Source: Streptomyces sp. LBL
GTDB taxonomy: Bacteria > Actinomycetota > Actinomycetes > Streptomycetales > Streptomycetaceae
NCBI RefSeq assembly: GCF_029893585.1
Contig: NZ_JARXYX010000004.1
Span: 62,001 to 126,000, forward strand
Direction: 5' to 3'
DNA length: 64,000 bases
A program made the position numbers and the translations under genes. Shown piece by piece: positions 9,368-18,782 of this stretch. Within the stretch, counting starts at the first letter, position 1; the number at the start of each line of letters is the position of its first letter. Below the pieces are notes generated by a model that was not told the origin of the DNA, made no database searches, and was given only the letters and a program-made list of their open reading frames with translations.

Positions 9368-10933
9368 TCAGAGGGCCGCCGCGCCGTCCCTGATCCCCGC
9401 CCAGAACCCGGGCAGTTGCGCCTCCACGGCCGCCGCGCGCCGCTCCTCGCGCCCGTACAGCAGTCCGTACGTGAACGCGCTCTCCCCCGCCGTGTGTGCG
9501 ACCGCGGACAGCTCACACAGGGTCTTCCGGGTCATCACGCTGTCCTGGTGGTCGCCGAGCAGGGTCTGCAGGGACTTCATGGATGTGGCCAGGCTCTTGG
9601 CCGGGCTGCCGAGGGCCAGGGTGGCGGCCTCGGCCGCGTAGCGGGCGCGCTTGGCCCGCTTGCGGGCCTCGTGCACGGCGAGGTCCCGCTCGGAGCCGGA
9701 CGCCGACTCCAACGCCTCCTCGACGAGCCAGGAGACCTTGCCGAGTTCCTTGCGTACCGCCTCGGCGATCACCTTGCCGGGTTTCTTCCCGGCCGCCTCC
9801 CGCAGCGGCGGGTCGGCGATCAGCGCGTCCAGGGTGTCCAGCAGGGCGAGGTAGCGCGGGGAGTCCAGGACGCCGATCAGCCGGCCGCGCGAGCCGCCGT
9901 GGTTCTCGTCGGCCCACCGGCCCAGCCGGGCGCCGACGGGGCCGGAGACCAGGGTGTCGGGCACGTCCGCGAGGGCCGCGGTCAGACGTTCGGTCAGTAC
10001 CTCGCGGTCCCGGTCCACGCCCAGCTCACCGGCCAGCCACTTCAGCTCCTCGCCGACGGGGTCGGTGGCGGCCCGGTCGAGCACCTTGCCGTACGACCTG
10101 AAGGTGCCGCGCATCCGGCGGGTGGCGACGCGCATGCTGTGCACGGAGTCCTCGACGTCCTGGCGTACGGCCGGGTCGAGCTCGACGATCGCGTCCCGCT
10201 GGGCCCGGAGGTACGTGAGGATGTGGTCTGCGGCGGTCACGGGTGGTTTCCGGGACGCCGGCGCACTCTTCGCCGTCGATTTCTTCGCCGTCGATTTCTT
10301 CGCCGTCGATTTCTTCCCGGTACCCTTGCGGGCCTTGGGAGCCGTTTCCGACAGCGCCCGCGCCAGCTTCGAAGCGGACGCGGACGGACGTACCCCCGCC
10401 TTGCGCAACCGCCTTTCCACCGTGTCCAGGAAGACCGGGTCGATCCCGTCGCCGAGTTCCACCTCGATCTCGGTCCACTGGGCCTCGCCGTCGCCCCCGG
10501 TCAGCCGTTCGGCCCGGACGGCGTCCACGCTGACCTCGGCGAGCAGCCGCCCCTCCCCGTCGACGAGGTCGCTCATGTCCCGGGCCGAGCGCAGCCGGAC
10601 CACGGGCACCAGCTCGGCCCCCCGGACCCGGGAGCGGACCAGTCCGGCGAGGTCGTCGGGGAGGGAGTCGGACAGCGGTGCCCGCAACTCGTCCCGTACG
10701 CCCGGGGCCACGGGGAACTTCAGATGCCAGCCCGCGTCCGAACCTCCCGTGCGACGGCGCAGGGTGATCGAGGACGCGGCGAGGCGTTGATCGGCGGTGT
10801 CGTAGTAGGTGGCGTCCAACAGCGCGACACCCTTGTCGATCACGGCCTCGACCCCGGCGACGCCGGTCAGGTCGGGGAGCCCGCTCTCGTCGGATGCGTA
10901 CTTCCGCTCGATCTCGCGCTGTCTGTCCACCAT
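9368..10933 (-). CDS. CYTH and CHAD domain protein
   Basis: This 521-residue protein has an N-terminal CYTH triphosphate-tunnel domain (about 1-205) with the diagnostic ExExK motif as EIERK at residues 7-11. A Lys-rich linker (about 210-235) holds three exact KKSTA-type repeats. A C-terminal CHAD domain (about 240-515) carries repeated basic helices such as VHSMRVATRRMRGTFRSY and VHEARKRAKRARYAAEA. CYTH enzymes act on inorganic triphosphate or related triphosphates, and CHAD domains bind polyphosphate, so a role in polyphosphate metabolism is likely. It lies just downstream of rodA in the same direction. Confidence 0.92.
   Translation of the reverse strand: MVDRQREIERKYASDESGLPDLTGVAGVEAVIDKGVALLDATYYDTADQRLAASSITLRRRTGGSDAGWHLKFPVAPGVRDELRAPLSDSLPDDLAGLVRSRVRGAELVPVVRLRSARDMSDLVDGEGRLLAEVSVDAVRAERLTGGDGEAQWTEIEVELGDGIDPVFLDTVERRLRKAGVRPSASASKLARALSETAPKARKGTGKKSTAKKSTAKKSTAKSAPASRKPPVTAADHILTYLRAQRDAIVELDPAVRQDVEDSVHSMRVATRRMRGTFRSYGKVLDRAATDPVGEELKWLAGELGVDRDREVLTERLTAALADVPDTLVSGPVGARLGRWADENHGGSRGRLIGVLDSPRYLALLDTLDALIADPPLREAAGKKPGKVIAEAVRKELGKVSWLVEEALESASGSERDLAVHEARKRAKRARYAAEAATLALGSPAKSLATSMKSLQTLLGDHQDSVMTRKTLCELSAVAHTAGESAFTYGLLYGREERRAAAVEAQLPGFWAGIRDGAAAL
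10271..10315. repeat. Three exact 15-bp tandem repeats in the CYTH-CHAD linker
   Basis: Three consecutive identical 15-base units (10271-10285, 10286-10300, 10301-10315) encode a Lys/Ser/Thr/Ala pentapeptide three times. The repeat stays in frame, so the linker could change length by slippage without breaking the gene. Confidence 0.85.
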
Positions 10934-10979
10934 GGCCTGAATCTACTGCTCTGCCGGCGGTTGGGGCAGGGGCAGGTCC

Positions 10980-12179
10980 CTATGCGGACATCGGGCGCTG
11001 TACCCGGATCGACTGCAGCAGCCCGACCGCCACCCAGACCGAGAACATGGACGAGCCTCCGTACGACACGAACGGCAGCGGCAGTCCGGTGACCGGCATG
11101 ATCCCGAGGGTCATGCCGATGTTCTCGAAGGATTGGAAGCCGAACCACGCCACGATCCCGGCGGCGACGATCGTGCCGTACAGCTCGGTCGTCTCGCGGG
11201 CGATACGGCAGGCCCGCCACAGCACGACCCCCATCAGCACGATGATCAGGCCGGCGCCGACGAAGCCCAGCTCCTCGCCCGCGACGGTGAACACGAAGTC
11301 CGTCTGCTGCTCGGGCACGAACTGGCCGGTGGTCTGCGAGCCGTGGAAGAGGCCCGAGCCCGTCAGGCCGCCGGAACCGATGGCGATACGGGCCTGGTTG
11401 GTGTTGTAGCCGACGCCCGCCGGGTCGAGGCTGGGGTTGGCGAAGGCGGCGAACCGGGCGATCTGGTACTCGTCCAGGACGTGCAGCTGCCACATGGCGA
11501 CCGCCCCTGCCGCGCCCGCGCCGAGCAGTCCGAACACCCACCGGTTGGAGGCGCCGGAGGCGAGCAGCACACCCAGCACGATGATCACCATGACCATGAC
11601 CGACCCGAGGTCGGGCATCAGCATCACGACGAGCATCGGTACGGCGGCCAGCCCGAGGGCCTGGAGAACGGTGCGGTGGTCGGGGTAGGGCTTGTCGCCC
11701 GCGTCGACCCGCGCCGCCAGCAGCATCGCCATGCCCAGGATGATCGTGATCTTCACGAACTCGGAGGGCTGGAGCGAGAAGCCGCCGCCCAGCACGATCC
11801 ACGAGTGGGCGCCGTTGACCGTCGAGCCGAGCGGGGTCAGCACCATCAGGATGAGGAACACCGAGGCGCCGTAGAAGAGCGGCACGGCCGTGCGCAGGGC
11901 ACGGTGGCCGACCCAGATCGTGGCGATCATCAGGCCGAGCCCGATGCCGGTGTTCAGGAAGTGCCGGAGCAGGAAGTAGTACGGGTCACCCTGGTTGATC
12001 TCGGTGCGGTTGCGGGTCGCCGAGAAGACCAGGAGCGAACCGATCCCCGAGAGCGCCAGCGCCGCCAGGAGTATCGGCCAGTCAAGTCGGCGGGCGAGCG
12101 AGTCGCGGGCGAAGACCCGCGTCCAGCCCGCTCGTTGGGGTCCGTACCCGGAGACGGAGAAGCTGTTCGCGCCCGTCAT
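10980..12179 (-). CDS. rodA: RodA/FtsW-type peptidoglycan glycosyltransferase
   Basis: This 399-residue SEDS protein has about ten membrane segments. Family motifs include NGAHSWIVLGGGFSLQPSEF at about residues 120-140, PDLGSVMV near 190, and the C-terminal GLPLPFVSYGGSSM. It polymerises lipid II into glycan strands together with the class B penicillin-binding protein encoded just upstream. Its ATG overlaps the mrdA stop by four bases (ATGA), so the pair is translationally coupled. In Streptomyces this gene of the mre cluster (called sfr in S. coelicolor) acts mainly in spore-wall synthesis. Confidence 0.95.
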   Translation of the reverse strand: MTGANSFSVSGYGPQRAGWTRVFARDSLARRLDWPILLAALALSGIGSLLVFSATRNRTEINQGDPYYFLLRHFLNTGIGLGLMIATIWVGHRALRTAVPLFYGASVFLILMVLTPLGSTVNGAHSWIVLGGGFSLQPSEFVKITIILGMAMLLAARVDAGDKPYPDHRTVLQALGLAAVPMLVVMLMPDLGSVMVMVIIVLGVLLASGASNRWVFGLLGAGAAGAVAMWQLHVLDEYQIARFAAFANPSLDPAGVGYNTNQARIAIGSGGLTGSGLFHGSQTTGQFVPEQQTDFVFTVAGEELGFVGAGLIIVLMGVVLWRACRIARETTELYGTIVAAGIVAWFGFQSFENIGMTLGIMPVTGLPLPFVSYGGSSMFSVWVAVGLLQSIRVQRPMSA

Positions 12180-14431
12180 GTGAGCATCCTCCGGCCTCCC
12201 TTGCCGCGCGGTCTCCGTCGCCGGCGGGTGTTCTGGTTGCCCGTGGTGGCCGTCGGCGCCGTGCCCGGTACCTGCTGCCCACCCGGCTCGGTCACGGCCT
12301 TCTTGCCGGCTTTCAGCTCCTTGGCCGGGTCCTTGGCGATCTTCGGGGCGGTGATCGAGCCGTCCGCCTTGATCTTCGGCAGGCTCTTCTGCGGGGCGGG
12401 CAGCAGCGCCTTCTTGTTGTCGATGGAGCCGTCGGCCCGGACGCCGTACAGGGCGCTGTAGATGTTGCGCACGGCCTCACCGGAGGCGCCGGAGCCCGTG
12501 CCGGCCTGGGAGATCGTCATGACGATCGTGTAGTCCTTGGAGTAGGTGGCCAGCCAGGACGTGGTCTGCTTCCCGTAGACCTCCGCCGTACCGGTCTTGG
12601 CGTGCAGCTCGATCTTGTCCTGGGGCCAGCCCTGGAACTTCCAGGCAGCGGTACCGCTGGTGACGACACCCGCGAGGGCCTTGTTCATGCCCTCGTGCGT
12701 GGCCTGGCTGATCGGGAGCTTGGCCCTGACCCGCGGCTTGATCTCCTGGACCGTCTTGCCGTCGGCGCTGACGATCGCCTTGCCGATGGTCGGGACGTAC
12801 TCGGTGCCGCCGTTGGCGAGCGCCCCGTAGATCATGGCCTCCTGGATCGGGGTGACGAGGGTGTCGCCCTGGCCGATGGAGTAGTTGATCGAGTCGCCCT
12901 CGCGCATCTTGTTGCCTTCAAGGCAGTTCTCGTAGGCAATCTTCTCGACGTAACTGCCGTCTTTCTTACCGGTCCTGCACCAGGACTCCTTGTTGGCCTT
13001 CCAGTAGGCCTCTTTCCACTGGCGGTCCGGGACGCGGCCGGTGACCTCGTTGGGCAGGTCGACGCCGGTCTCCTTGCCGAGGCCGAACTGGTGGGCGGCC
13101 TTGTAGAAATAGTCCTTGGGCTCACCCTTCTTCGGGTTGATGCCGCCGTCCCTCTTCCACTCGCGGTCGGCGAGGCCGTAGAAGACGGTGTCGCAGGAGA
13201 CCTCCAGGGCACGGCCGAGCGAGATCGGCCCGAAATTCTCCCCCTCGAAGTTCTTGAAGACCTGGCCGCCCACCGAGTACGAGCTGGTGCAGGGATAGCC
13301 GCCGTCCCACTCGTAACCGGCCTCGACCGCCGCGGCCGTGGAGACCACCTTGAAGGTCGAACCGGGCGCGGACTGACCCTGTATGGCCCGGTTGAGCAGC
13401 GGGTAGTTGGAGTCCTTGCCGGTGAGGATCCTGTAGTCCTTGGCGGAGATGCCGCCGACCCAGGCGTTCGGATCGTACGTCGGGGCAGACGCCATCGAGA
13501 CGATCCGGCCGGTCTTGGCCTCCATCACGACGACGGCGCCCGAGTCGGCCTTGTAGTTCTCGCCGGTGATCTTGTCGAACTGCTTGCGGGCGGTCTTCAT
13601 CGCCTGGTGCAGCTCGTACTCGGCGACCCGCTGGACTCGGGCGTCGATGCTGGTGACCAGGTTGGAGCCGGGCTGGGCGGCGTCGGCCTCGGCCTTTCCG
13701 ATGACCCGGCCCAGGTTGTCGACCTCGTACCGGGTGACGCCCGCCTTGCCGCGCAGCTCCTTGTCGTACTGGCGCTCCAGACCCGACCGGCCGACCTGGT
13801 CGGAGCGCAGATACGGCGAATCGGTGTCCCGCGCCTTGGTGATCTCCTCGTCGGTGACCGGGGAGAGGTAGCCGAGGACCTGAGCGGTGTTGGACTTGCC
13901 GGGGCTCGCGTAGCGGCGCACGGCCTGGGGTTCGGCGGTGATGCCGGGGAAGTCCTCGGCGCGCTCGCGGATCTGCAGGGCCTGCTTGACGGTGGCCTCG
14001 TCGGTGATGGGGATCGGCTGGTAGGGCGAGCCGTTCCAGCAGGGCTGCGGTGTCTTGGCGTCACACAGCCGGACCTTCGCCATGACCTCCTGCGGCTTCA
14101 TGCCGAGGACGCCGGCCAGCTTGGTGAGGACGGCCTTGCCGTCGTCCTCCATCTTCAGCAGGTCGGTGCGGGAGGCGGAGACGACCAGCCGTGTCTCGTT
14201 GTCGGCGATGGGCACTCCGCGGGCGTCCAGGATCGACCCGCGCACGGCGGGATCGACGACCTGCTGGACGTGGTTGCCGGAGGCCTCCTTGGCGTACTCG
14301 TCGCCCTCCCGGATCTGGAGGTACCACAGGCGTCCGCCGAGGGTGCCGAGCAGGGAGAGGACGAGGATCTGGATGACAACGAGCCGGATCTGGACCCGTG
14401 GGGTCCGGCCGGTCTCGGGGATGTTGGTCAC
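12176..14431 (-). CDS. mrdA: Penicillin-binding protein 2 (class B transpeptidase)
   Basis: This 751-residue protein has one N-terminal membrane helix (about 15-35), a PBP dimerisation domain and a transpeptidase domain. The active-site motif is APGSTFK (Ser near 358, Lys three on). SIN near 515 probably supplies the SxN motif, and KTGTAE is near 613. It cross-links peptidoglycan with RodA. I use the GTG at 14431 because GGGGGAGG sits eight bases before it. The extra 34 upstream codons come from a GTGCG-repetitive leader. The C-terminal tail is Lys/Pro-rich and ends in basic residues. A 169-base gap separates it from mreD. Confidence 0.95.
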   Translation of the reverse strand: MTNIPETGRTPRVQIRLVVIQILVLSLLGTLGGRLWYLQIREGDEYAKEASGNHVQQVVDPAVRGSILDARGVPIADNETRLVVSASRTDLLKMEDDGKAVLTKLAGVLGMKPQEVMAKVRLCDAKTPQPCWNGSPYQPIPITDEATVKQALQIRERAEDFPGITAEPQAVRRYASPGKSNTAQVLGYLSPVTDEEITKARDTDSPYLRSDQVGRSGLERQYDKELRGKAGVTRYEVDNLGRVIGKAEADAAQPGSNLVTSIDARVQRVAEYELHQAMKTARKQFDKITGENYKADSGAVVVMEAKTGRIVSMASAPTYDPNAWVGGISAKDYRILTGKDSNYPLLNRAIQGQSAPGSTFKVVSTAAAVEAGYEWDGGYPCTSSYSVGGQVFKNFEGENFGPISLGRALEVSCDTVFYGLADREWKRDGGINPKKGEPKDYFYKAAHQFGLGKETGVDLPNEVTGRVPDRQWKEAYWKANKESWCRTGKKDGSYVEKIAYENCLEGNKMREGDSINYSIGQGDTLVTPIQEAMIYGALANGGTEYVPTIGKAIVSADGKTVQEIKPRVRAKLPISQATHEGMNKALAGVVTSGTAAWKFQGWPQDKIELHAKTGTAEVYGKQTTSWLATYSKDYTIVMTISQAGTGSGASGEAVRNIYSALYGVRADGSIDNKKALLPAPQKSLPKIKADGSITAPKIAKDPAKELKAGKKAVTEPGGQQVPGTAPTATTGNQNTRRRRRPRGKGGRRMLT

Positions 14432-14600
14432 TGCGGCCGCCTCCCCCTCTCCGTGTGCGGGCGTGTGCGTGCGGACGTGCGTGCGGACGCATGATGCGCG
14501 TACGCATGATGAACGACGAGCCTGTGAGGCCACGTTCCACCGGAGCGTCCTCGTTCGGGTGACCTCTCCACTGGCGCGCTCCGCGCGCTGGCGCCCGCCC

Positions 14601-15281
14601 TCACAGCCGCTTGACCCCCTTGATGCGGCCCGCCCGTGCGGTACGGGTCCGGGCTCTGGTCTTCAGGCTGCCCAGGCCGCCGCGCTGGCCGCCGATCTTG
14701 AGGCCGGTGCCGGAGGAGAGCCAGCCGGAGGAGATGTCGGTGGTCTTGCCGGCGCCGGAGTTGGACTCGGCGAGCGGGTCGTTGTCCGCGCGCCGGGCCA
14801 GGGCCATGATCCCGGGCACGACGAACGGGGCGAGCAGCAGGTCGTACAGGCCGGCCGTGAACAGCAGGCTGTCAAGGCCGACATGGCGGGCGGCGGTGTC
14901 GCCGACGAGGGCGCCGATACCGGCGTACAGCAGGGTGGAGCCGATCGCGGCGGCCACGACCACCATCATCGGGCCGGTGGCCGACTTCAGGCGGCCGGTC
15001 TCCGGCTTGACGAGGCCGGCCAGGTAGCCGATCACGCACAGCACGAGGGCGTAGCGGCCGGCCGCGTGGTCGGCGGGCGGGACGAGGTCGGCGAGCAGTC
15101 CGGCGCCGAAGCCGACGAAGGCGCCGCCGACATGGCCGTAGACCATGGCGAGGCCGAGGACGGTGAGCAGCGGCAGGTCGGGGACGGCGCCGGGGAGGTG
15201 GAGGCGGGCGAGGACGCTCACCTGGACCATCAGGGCGACGACGACCAGGGCGGACGAGAGCAGGATCCGGTTGACACGCAT
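14601..15281 (-). CDS. mreD: Rod shape-determining membrane protein MreD
   Basis: This 226-residue protein has five or six membrane helices over the first 165 residues. It is followed by a polar, basic tail (about 170-226, many Arg/Lys/Gly) that is longer than in rod-shaped bacteria. It is the usual membrane partner of MreC. It starts 12 bases after mreC ends, so the two are co-transcribed. In Streptomyces the mre genes serve spore-wall rather than vegetative-wall synthesis. Confidence 0.93.
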   Translation of the reverse strand: MRVNRILLSSALVVVALMVQVSVLARLHLPGAVPDLPLLTVLGLAMVYGHVGGAFVGFGAGLLADLVPPADHAAGRYALVLCVIGYLAGLVKPETGRLKSATGPMMVVVAAAIGSTLLYAGIGALVGDTAARHVGLDSLLFTAGLYDLLLAPFVVPGIMALARRADNDPLAESNSGAGKTTDISSGWLSSGTGLKIGGQRGGLGSLKTRARTRTARAGRIKGVKRL

Positions 15282-15293
15282 GGGCTACAGCTC

Positions 15294-16265
15294 CTACTGC
15301 TCTTGCTGGATCTCGCCGTCGACCGGCGCGTTCGCGGACGGGGTGACGGTCACCGTCACGGTCGGCGTGGGGGTCGGCTTGGGTTTGGCGGGGAGCACCG
15401 TGTCGCGTGGGTCCTTCTTCGGGGCCTCGACGACCACACCGACGACGTCGAGCTTGGAGAAGCTGACGTACGGCGTGACGTAGAGGGTGCGGGTGAGGTC
15501 GCCGCCGGAGGGGTCGACGCGGGAGACGACGCCGACCGGGACGCCGGGCACGAAGGGCTTGTCGGCCTGCGAGCCGAAGGTGACCAGGCGGTCGCCCTTC
15601 TTGACCTCGGCCTTGCCGTTGAGGAGTTCGACGCGCAGCGGGCGGTCGCCCTGCCCGGAGGCGAAGCCCAGTTCGTCGCCGGCCTCCATGCGGGTACCGA
15701 CGGTGAAGTCGGGGTCGTTGGCGAGCAGGACGGTGGCGGCGTCGGGGCCGACGGTGGTCACCCGTCCGACCAGGCCGTCCCCGTTGAGGACGGTCATGTC
15801 GCGCCGGATGCCGTCATGGGCGCCGACGTCGATGGTGATGGTCCAGGAGAAGCCCTGGGCCGCTCCTATGGCGATGACCTGGGCGCCCTTGATGCCGTAC
15901 TGGCCCTCGCCGGAGATCTTCAGCATCTTGTCGAGCTGGGTCAGGCGGGAGCGGTTGCGGTCGTCGCTGCCGAGCTTCGCCTTGAGGGCCGCGTTCTCCT
16001 TCTCGAGCCCGGCGAGCCGGTCGTGGCGTTCACCGGAGTCACGGATGGCCGATACGGCGTTGCCGACCGGGTCGACGGCGGCCGACACGCTGTTCTCGAT
16101 CGGGCCGAAGACGGTGGCCGCGGCCTGGCGGGCACCGTCGACCGGTGAGTCCTCCCCGCCGCGGATGTCCACCGTGATCAGCGCGAACGCGACGGCGACC
16201 AGCAGCACCAGAAGGAGCCGGCTCTCTCGTGTGTCCCTCACGTGCGGCGGCCGTGCCTTCCTCAA
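15294..16265 (-). CDS. mreC: Rod shape-determining protein MreC
   Basis: This protein of up to 323 residues has one N-terminal membrane helix (about 18-34), a coiled-coil stretch (about 75-110, ENAALKAKLGSDDRNRSRLTQL) and the paired beta-barrel MreC domain (about 120-275). A Pro/Thr/Val-rich tail follows (PTPTPTVTVTVTP). It organises the elongation machinery outside the membrane. The start is uncertain. The TTG at 16265 gives the longest product but has no good ribosome-binding site. The GTG at 16241, giving VRDTRESRLLL, has GGAAGG about 14 bases upstream. Confidence 0.93.
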   Translation of the reverse strand: MRKARPPHVRDTRESRLLLVLLVAVAFALITVDIRGGEDSPVDGARQAAATVFGPIENSVSAAVDPVGNAVSAIRDSGERHDRLAGLEKENAALKAKLGSDDRNRSRLTQLDKMLKISGEGQYGIKGAQVIAIGAAQGFSWTITIDVGAHDGIRRDMTVLNGDGLVGRVTTVGPDAATVLLANDPDFTVGTRMEAGDELGFASGQGDRPLRVELLNGKAEVKKGDRLVTFGSQADKPFVPGVPVGVVSRVDPSGGDLTRTLYVTPYVSFSKLDVVGVVVEAPKKDPRDTVLPAKPKPTPTPTVTVTVTPSANAPVDGEIQQEQ

Positions 16266-16345
16266 TAGGAATGTGCAGAGGTTCAGTGTTCAGGTGTTGA
16301 GGGTGCAGATGTCGAGGTGCCAGGTGGTGTCAGGTGGGGCGTATT

Positions 16346-16409
16346 CAGGTCTTCACGTGTGCAGGTCTTCGTTTGTGCAGGTGTTCACGTGTGCAGGTGT
16401 TCACGTGTG
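16346..16409. repeat. Four 16-bp tandem repeats between mreB and mreC
   Basis: Units at 16346, 16362, 16378 and 16394 read caggtcttcacgtgtg, caggtcttcgtttgtg, caggtgttcacgtgtg and caggtgttcacgtgtg. Less regular copies continue upstream of mreC. The repeats fill the 244-base mreB-mreC spacer, where a promoter for mreCD might lie. Confidence 0.85.
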
Positions 16410-16465
16410 CACGGCCGCAGGTGGGCAGAGGCTCACGGACGAGCTTATGCCTCTATATCAACGGT

Positions 16466-16499
16466 CCGCCGCACGAGAGAAGATCCTCTCGTACGGCGG
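16466..16499 (-). terminator. Hairpin downstream of mreB
   Basis: The 14-base arms at 16466-16479 and 16486-16499 match at 13 positions around a six-base loop. The hairpin begins 10 bases beyond the mreB stop. It could partly uncouple mreCD from mreB transcription. Confidence 0.7.
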
Positions 16500-16509
16500 A
16501 ATCGAAGAG

Positions 16510-17547
16510 TTACCTCAGCCTGCGCGGCTGGGCGTCCAGGACCTGCTGGAGCGCCTCGAACTCCTCGACACACTTGCCGGAGCCGAGCGCCACACTGTCC
16601 AGCGGGTCCTCGGCGATGTGGATCGGCATACCGGTCTCACGCCGCAGCCGCTCGTCCAGGCCGCGCAGCAGCGCTCCGCCGCCGGTCAGAACGATTCCCC
16701 GGTCCATGATGTCGCCGGACAGCTCCGGCGGACACTTGTCCAGGGTCGTCTTGACGGCGTCGACGATGGCGTTGACGGGTTCCTCGATCGCCTTGCGGAC
16801 TTCGGCGGCCGAGATGACGACGGTCTTGGGCAGCCCGGAGACGAGGTCCCGGCCGCGGATTTCGGTGTGTTCGTCAGCGTCGAGGTCGTACGCCGAACCG
16901 ATCGTGATCTTGATCTGCTCGGCCGTCCGCTCACCCAGCAGGAGGGAGTACTCCTTCTTGATGTGCTGGATGATCGCGTTGTCCAGCTCGTCGCCCGCGA
17001 CGCGGATGGACTGGGCGGTGACGATGCCGCCGAGGGAGATGACCGCGACCTCCGTGGTGCCGCCGCCGATGTCCACCACCATGTTGCCCGTGGCCTCGTG
17101 GACCGGCAGGCCGGCACCGATGGCCGCGGCCATGGGCTCCTCGATGATGTGCACCTGACGGGCGCCGGCCTGGGACGACGCCTCGATGACGGCGCGGCGC
17201 TCGACGCCCGTGATGCCCGAGGGCACGCAGACGACGACCCGCGGGCGAGCCAGATACCGCCGCTTGTGGATCTTCAGGATGAAGTAGCGGAGCATCCGCT
17301 CGGTGATCTCGAAGTCGGCGATCACGCCGTCTTTCAGCGGACGCACGGCAACGATGTTGCCGGGAGTGCGCCCGATCATCTTCTTCGCTTCGGCACCGAC
17401 CGCGAGAATGCCACCGGTGTTGGTGTTGATCGCGACGACGGACGGCTCGTTGAGTACGATCCCGCGACCCCTGACGTACACCAGCGTGTTGGCGGTCCCG
17501 AGGTCGACAGCCATGTCACGGCCGATGAACGACATTGAGTTCCCCAT
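16510..17547 (-). CDS. mreB: Actin-like cell-shape protein MreB
   Basis: This 345-residue actin-fold ATPase has phosphate-binding loop 1 as [12 protein letters not shown] near residue 15 and loop 2 as [18 protein letters not shown] near 155. The adenosine-binding motif is [18 protein letters not shown] near 287. The length and sequence are standard for MreB. It polymerises under the membrane and directs wall synthesis through MreC, MreD, RodA and PBP2, all encoded just downstream. The longer start used here ([17 protein letters not shown]) contains two later in-frame ATGs that are also possible. Confidence 0.97.
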   Translation of the reverse strand: MGNSMSFIGRDMAVDLGTANTLVYVRGRGIVLNEPSVVAINTNTGGILAVGAEAKKMIGRTPGNIVAVRPLKDGVIADFEITERMLRYFILKIHKRRYLARPRVVVCVPSGITGVERRAVIEASSQAGARQVHIIEEPMAAAIGAGLPVHEATGNMVVDIGGGTTEVAVISLGGIVTAQSIRVAGDELDNAIIQHIKKEYSLLLGERTAEQIKITIGSAYDLDADEHTEIRGRDLVSGLPKTVVISAAEVRKAIEEPVNAIVDAVKTTLDKCPPELSGDIMDRGIVLTGGGALLRGLDERLRRETGMPIHIAEDPLDSVALGSGKCVEEFEALQQVLDAQPRRLR

Positions 17548-17761
17548 CAGGATTCTTCTGGCCTTCCGAGCTGCTTTGAGGGCTTTTCAGGTCGGCGAGG
17601 TGGGTGCGGTGACGTGAAGGCTCCCATCGTAGACGCGCCTTCGCGAACACTGCGTGAGGGCCTCCGCCATTGTCAGCAGATGACGTACGGGTCCGCTTCT
17701 GGAGACGGGCGTTCGGGGACACGCGTTCCCCCGATCGGCCACGCATATGCCTGGGAGTCAA

Positions 17762-17790
17762 GGAGTCCGGGGGCTGGAGCCCCGGACTCC
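17762..17790 (-). terminator. Perfect 11-bp hairpin downstream of ndk
   Basis: The arms 17762-17772 and 17780-17790 are exactly complementary with a seven-base loop. The hairpin lies about 20 bases past the ndk stop on the minus strand. Confidence 0.75.
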
Positions 17791-17810
17791 CGGGTCGGCC
17801 GCTCGGAGCG

Positions 17811-18224
17811 TTACGCGCGGCCGGGGAAGAAGATCTTCACCTCACGTTGGGCGGACTCCTCGGAGTCGGAGGCGTGGATCAGGTTCTCACGGACGATCAC
17901 ACCGTAGTCGCCGCGGATGGAGCCCGGCGCGGCGGCGATCGGGTCGGTCGGACCGGCGAGCGCGCGGACGCCCTCGATGACCCGCTCGCCCTCGACGATC
18001 AGCGCCACGACCGGACCGGAGGCCATGAACTCCACCAGCGGCTCGTAGAAGGGCTTGCCCTTGTGCTCGCCGTAGTGCTGCTCCAGGGTCTCCTCGTCCA
18101 GGGTGCGCAGCTCCAGCGCGGTGATCTGCCAGCCGGCCTTGCGCTCGATACGGCTGATGATCTCGCCCGTCAGGCCACGAGCGACGGCGTCGGGCTTGAG
18201 CAGGACGAGGGTGCGCTGGCTCAC
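17811..18224 (-). CDS. ndk: Nucleoside diphosphate kinase
   Basis: This 137-residue protein is of full typical length. It transfers the gamma phosphate between nucleoside triphosphates and diphosphates through a phosphohistidine. The active-site motif NLIHASDS places the catalytic His near residue 116. The N terminus [16 protein letters not shown] is the usual nucleotide-kinase start. I chose the GTG at 18224 because AAGGAG lies five bases before it. Upstream in-frame codons form an implausible Pro/Arg-rich leader. Confidence 0.97.
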   Translation of the reverse strand: MSQRTLVLLKPDAVARGLTGEIISRIERKAGWQITALELRTLDEETLEQHYGEHKGKPFYEPLVEFMASGPVVALIVEGERVIEGVRALAGPTDPIAAAPGSIRGDYGVIVRENLIHASDSEESAQREVKIFFPGRA

Positions 18225-18419
18225 GTGGGCTCCTTGATCAAGGGGGTGCGGGATGATGAGGTTACCGGGCGGGTCCGGGCCCGTGTAACGCAGTGTCAGG
18301 TTGCGCGGTGGGCGTCGCGTTGTGTGGGGCGCTGCCCCCGGACCCCGCTTCGGCCCTGAAGAGGCCCGGCGCCGCCACAGGCGATGTCCGCCCCGTCGCG
18401 GCACTCGTCCTCAACGTCC

Positions 18420-18776
18420 TCACACACCGGACGGGCTGTTCTCGGCGGCCTGCGCCGCGAAGCGGGTCTTCGCCTCGTCGATCTTCCGTCCGTAGTGCAC
18501 GGACGCCCACCACAGGGCGGCGAAGACCGCGCCGAGGAGGAACATCGACGGGACGACGACGCCGGAGGCGATCAGGGCGATCTGCAGGGCCCAGCCGAGC
18601 ACGATGCCGCCGGGGCGGGTCACCATGCCGCAGAGCACCAGGCACAGGAACATGGCGATGCCGCTGACCGTCCACACCGTCGCCGTGGACAGGTCGGGGT
18701 CCTTCATGGCGACCAGTCCGGCGAAGCCGATGACGAAGAGCTCGCCGATCAGGGTCGATGCACAGAGCGTACGCAC
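18420..18776 (-). CDS. DUF4233 membrane protein
   Basis: This 118-residue protein has four hydrophobic helices (about 8-25, 33-55, 58-75 and 78-95). It matches the DUF4233 proteins that sit between folC and ndk in most actinobacteria. It starts six bases after folC stops and is therefore in the folC operon. Its function is unknown. Conserved synteny suggests a link to folate or nucleotide metabolism, but that is only inference. Confidence 0.88.
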   Translation of the reverse strand: MRTLCASTLIGELFVIGFAGLVAMKDPDLSTATVWTVSGIAMFLCLVLCGMVTRPGGIVLGWALQIALIASGVVVPSMFLLGAVFAALWWASVHYGRKIDEAKTRFAAQAAENSPSGV

Positions 18777-18782
18777 GGGTGG

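Noticed and set aside
7495..9393. Plus-strand frame of about 630 codons opposite the radical SAM gene
   Set aside because: Antisense shadow. The radical SAM cluster motif and conserved ends are on the other strand.
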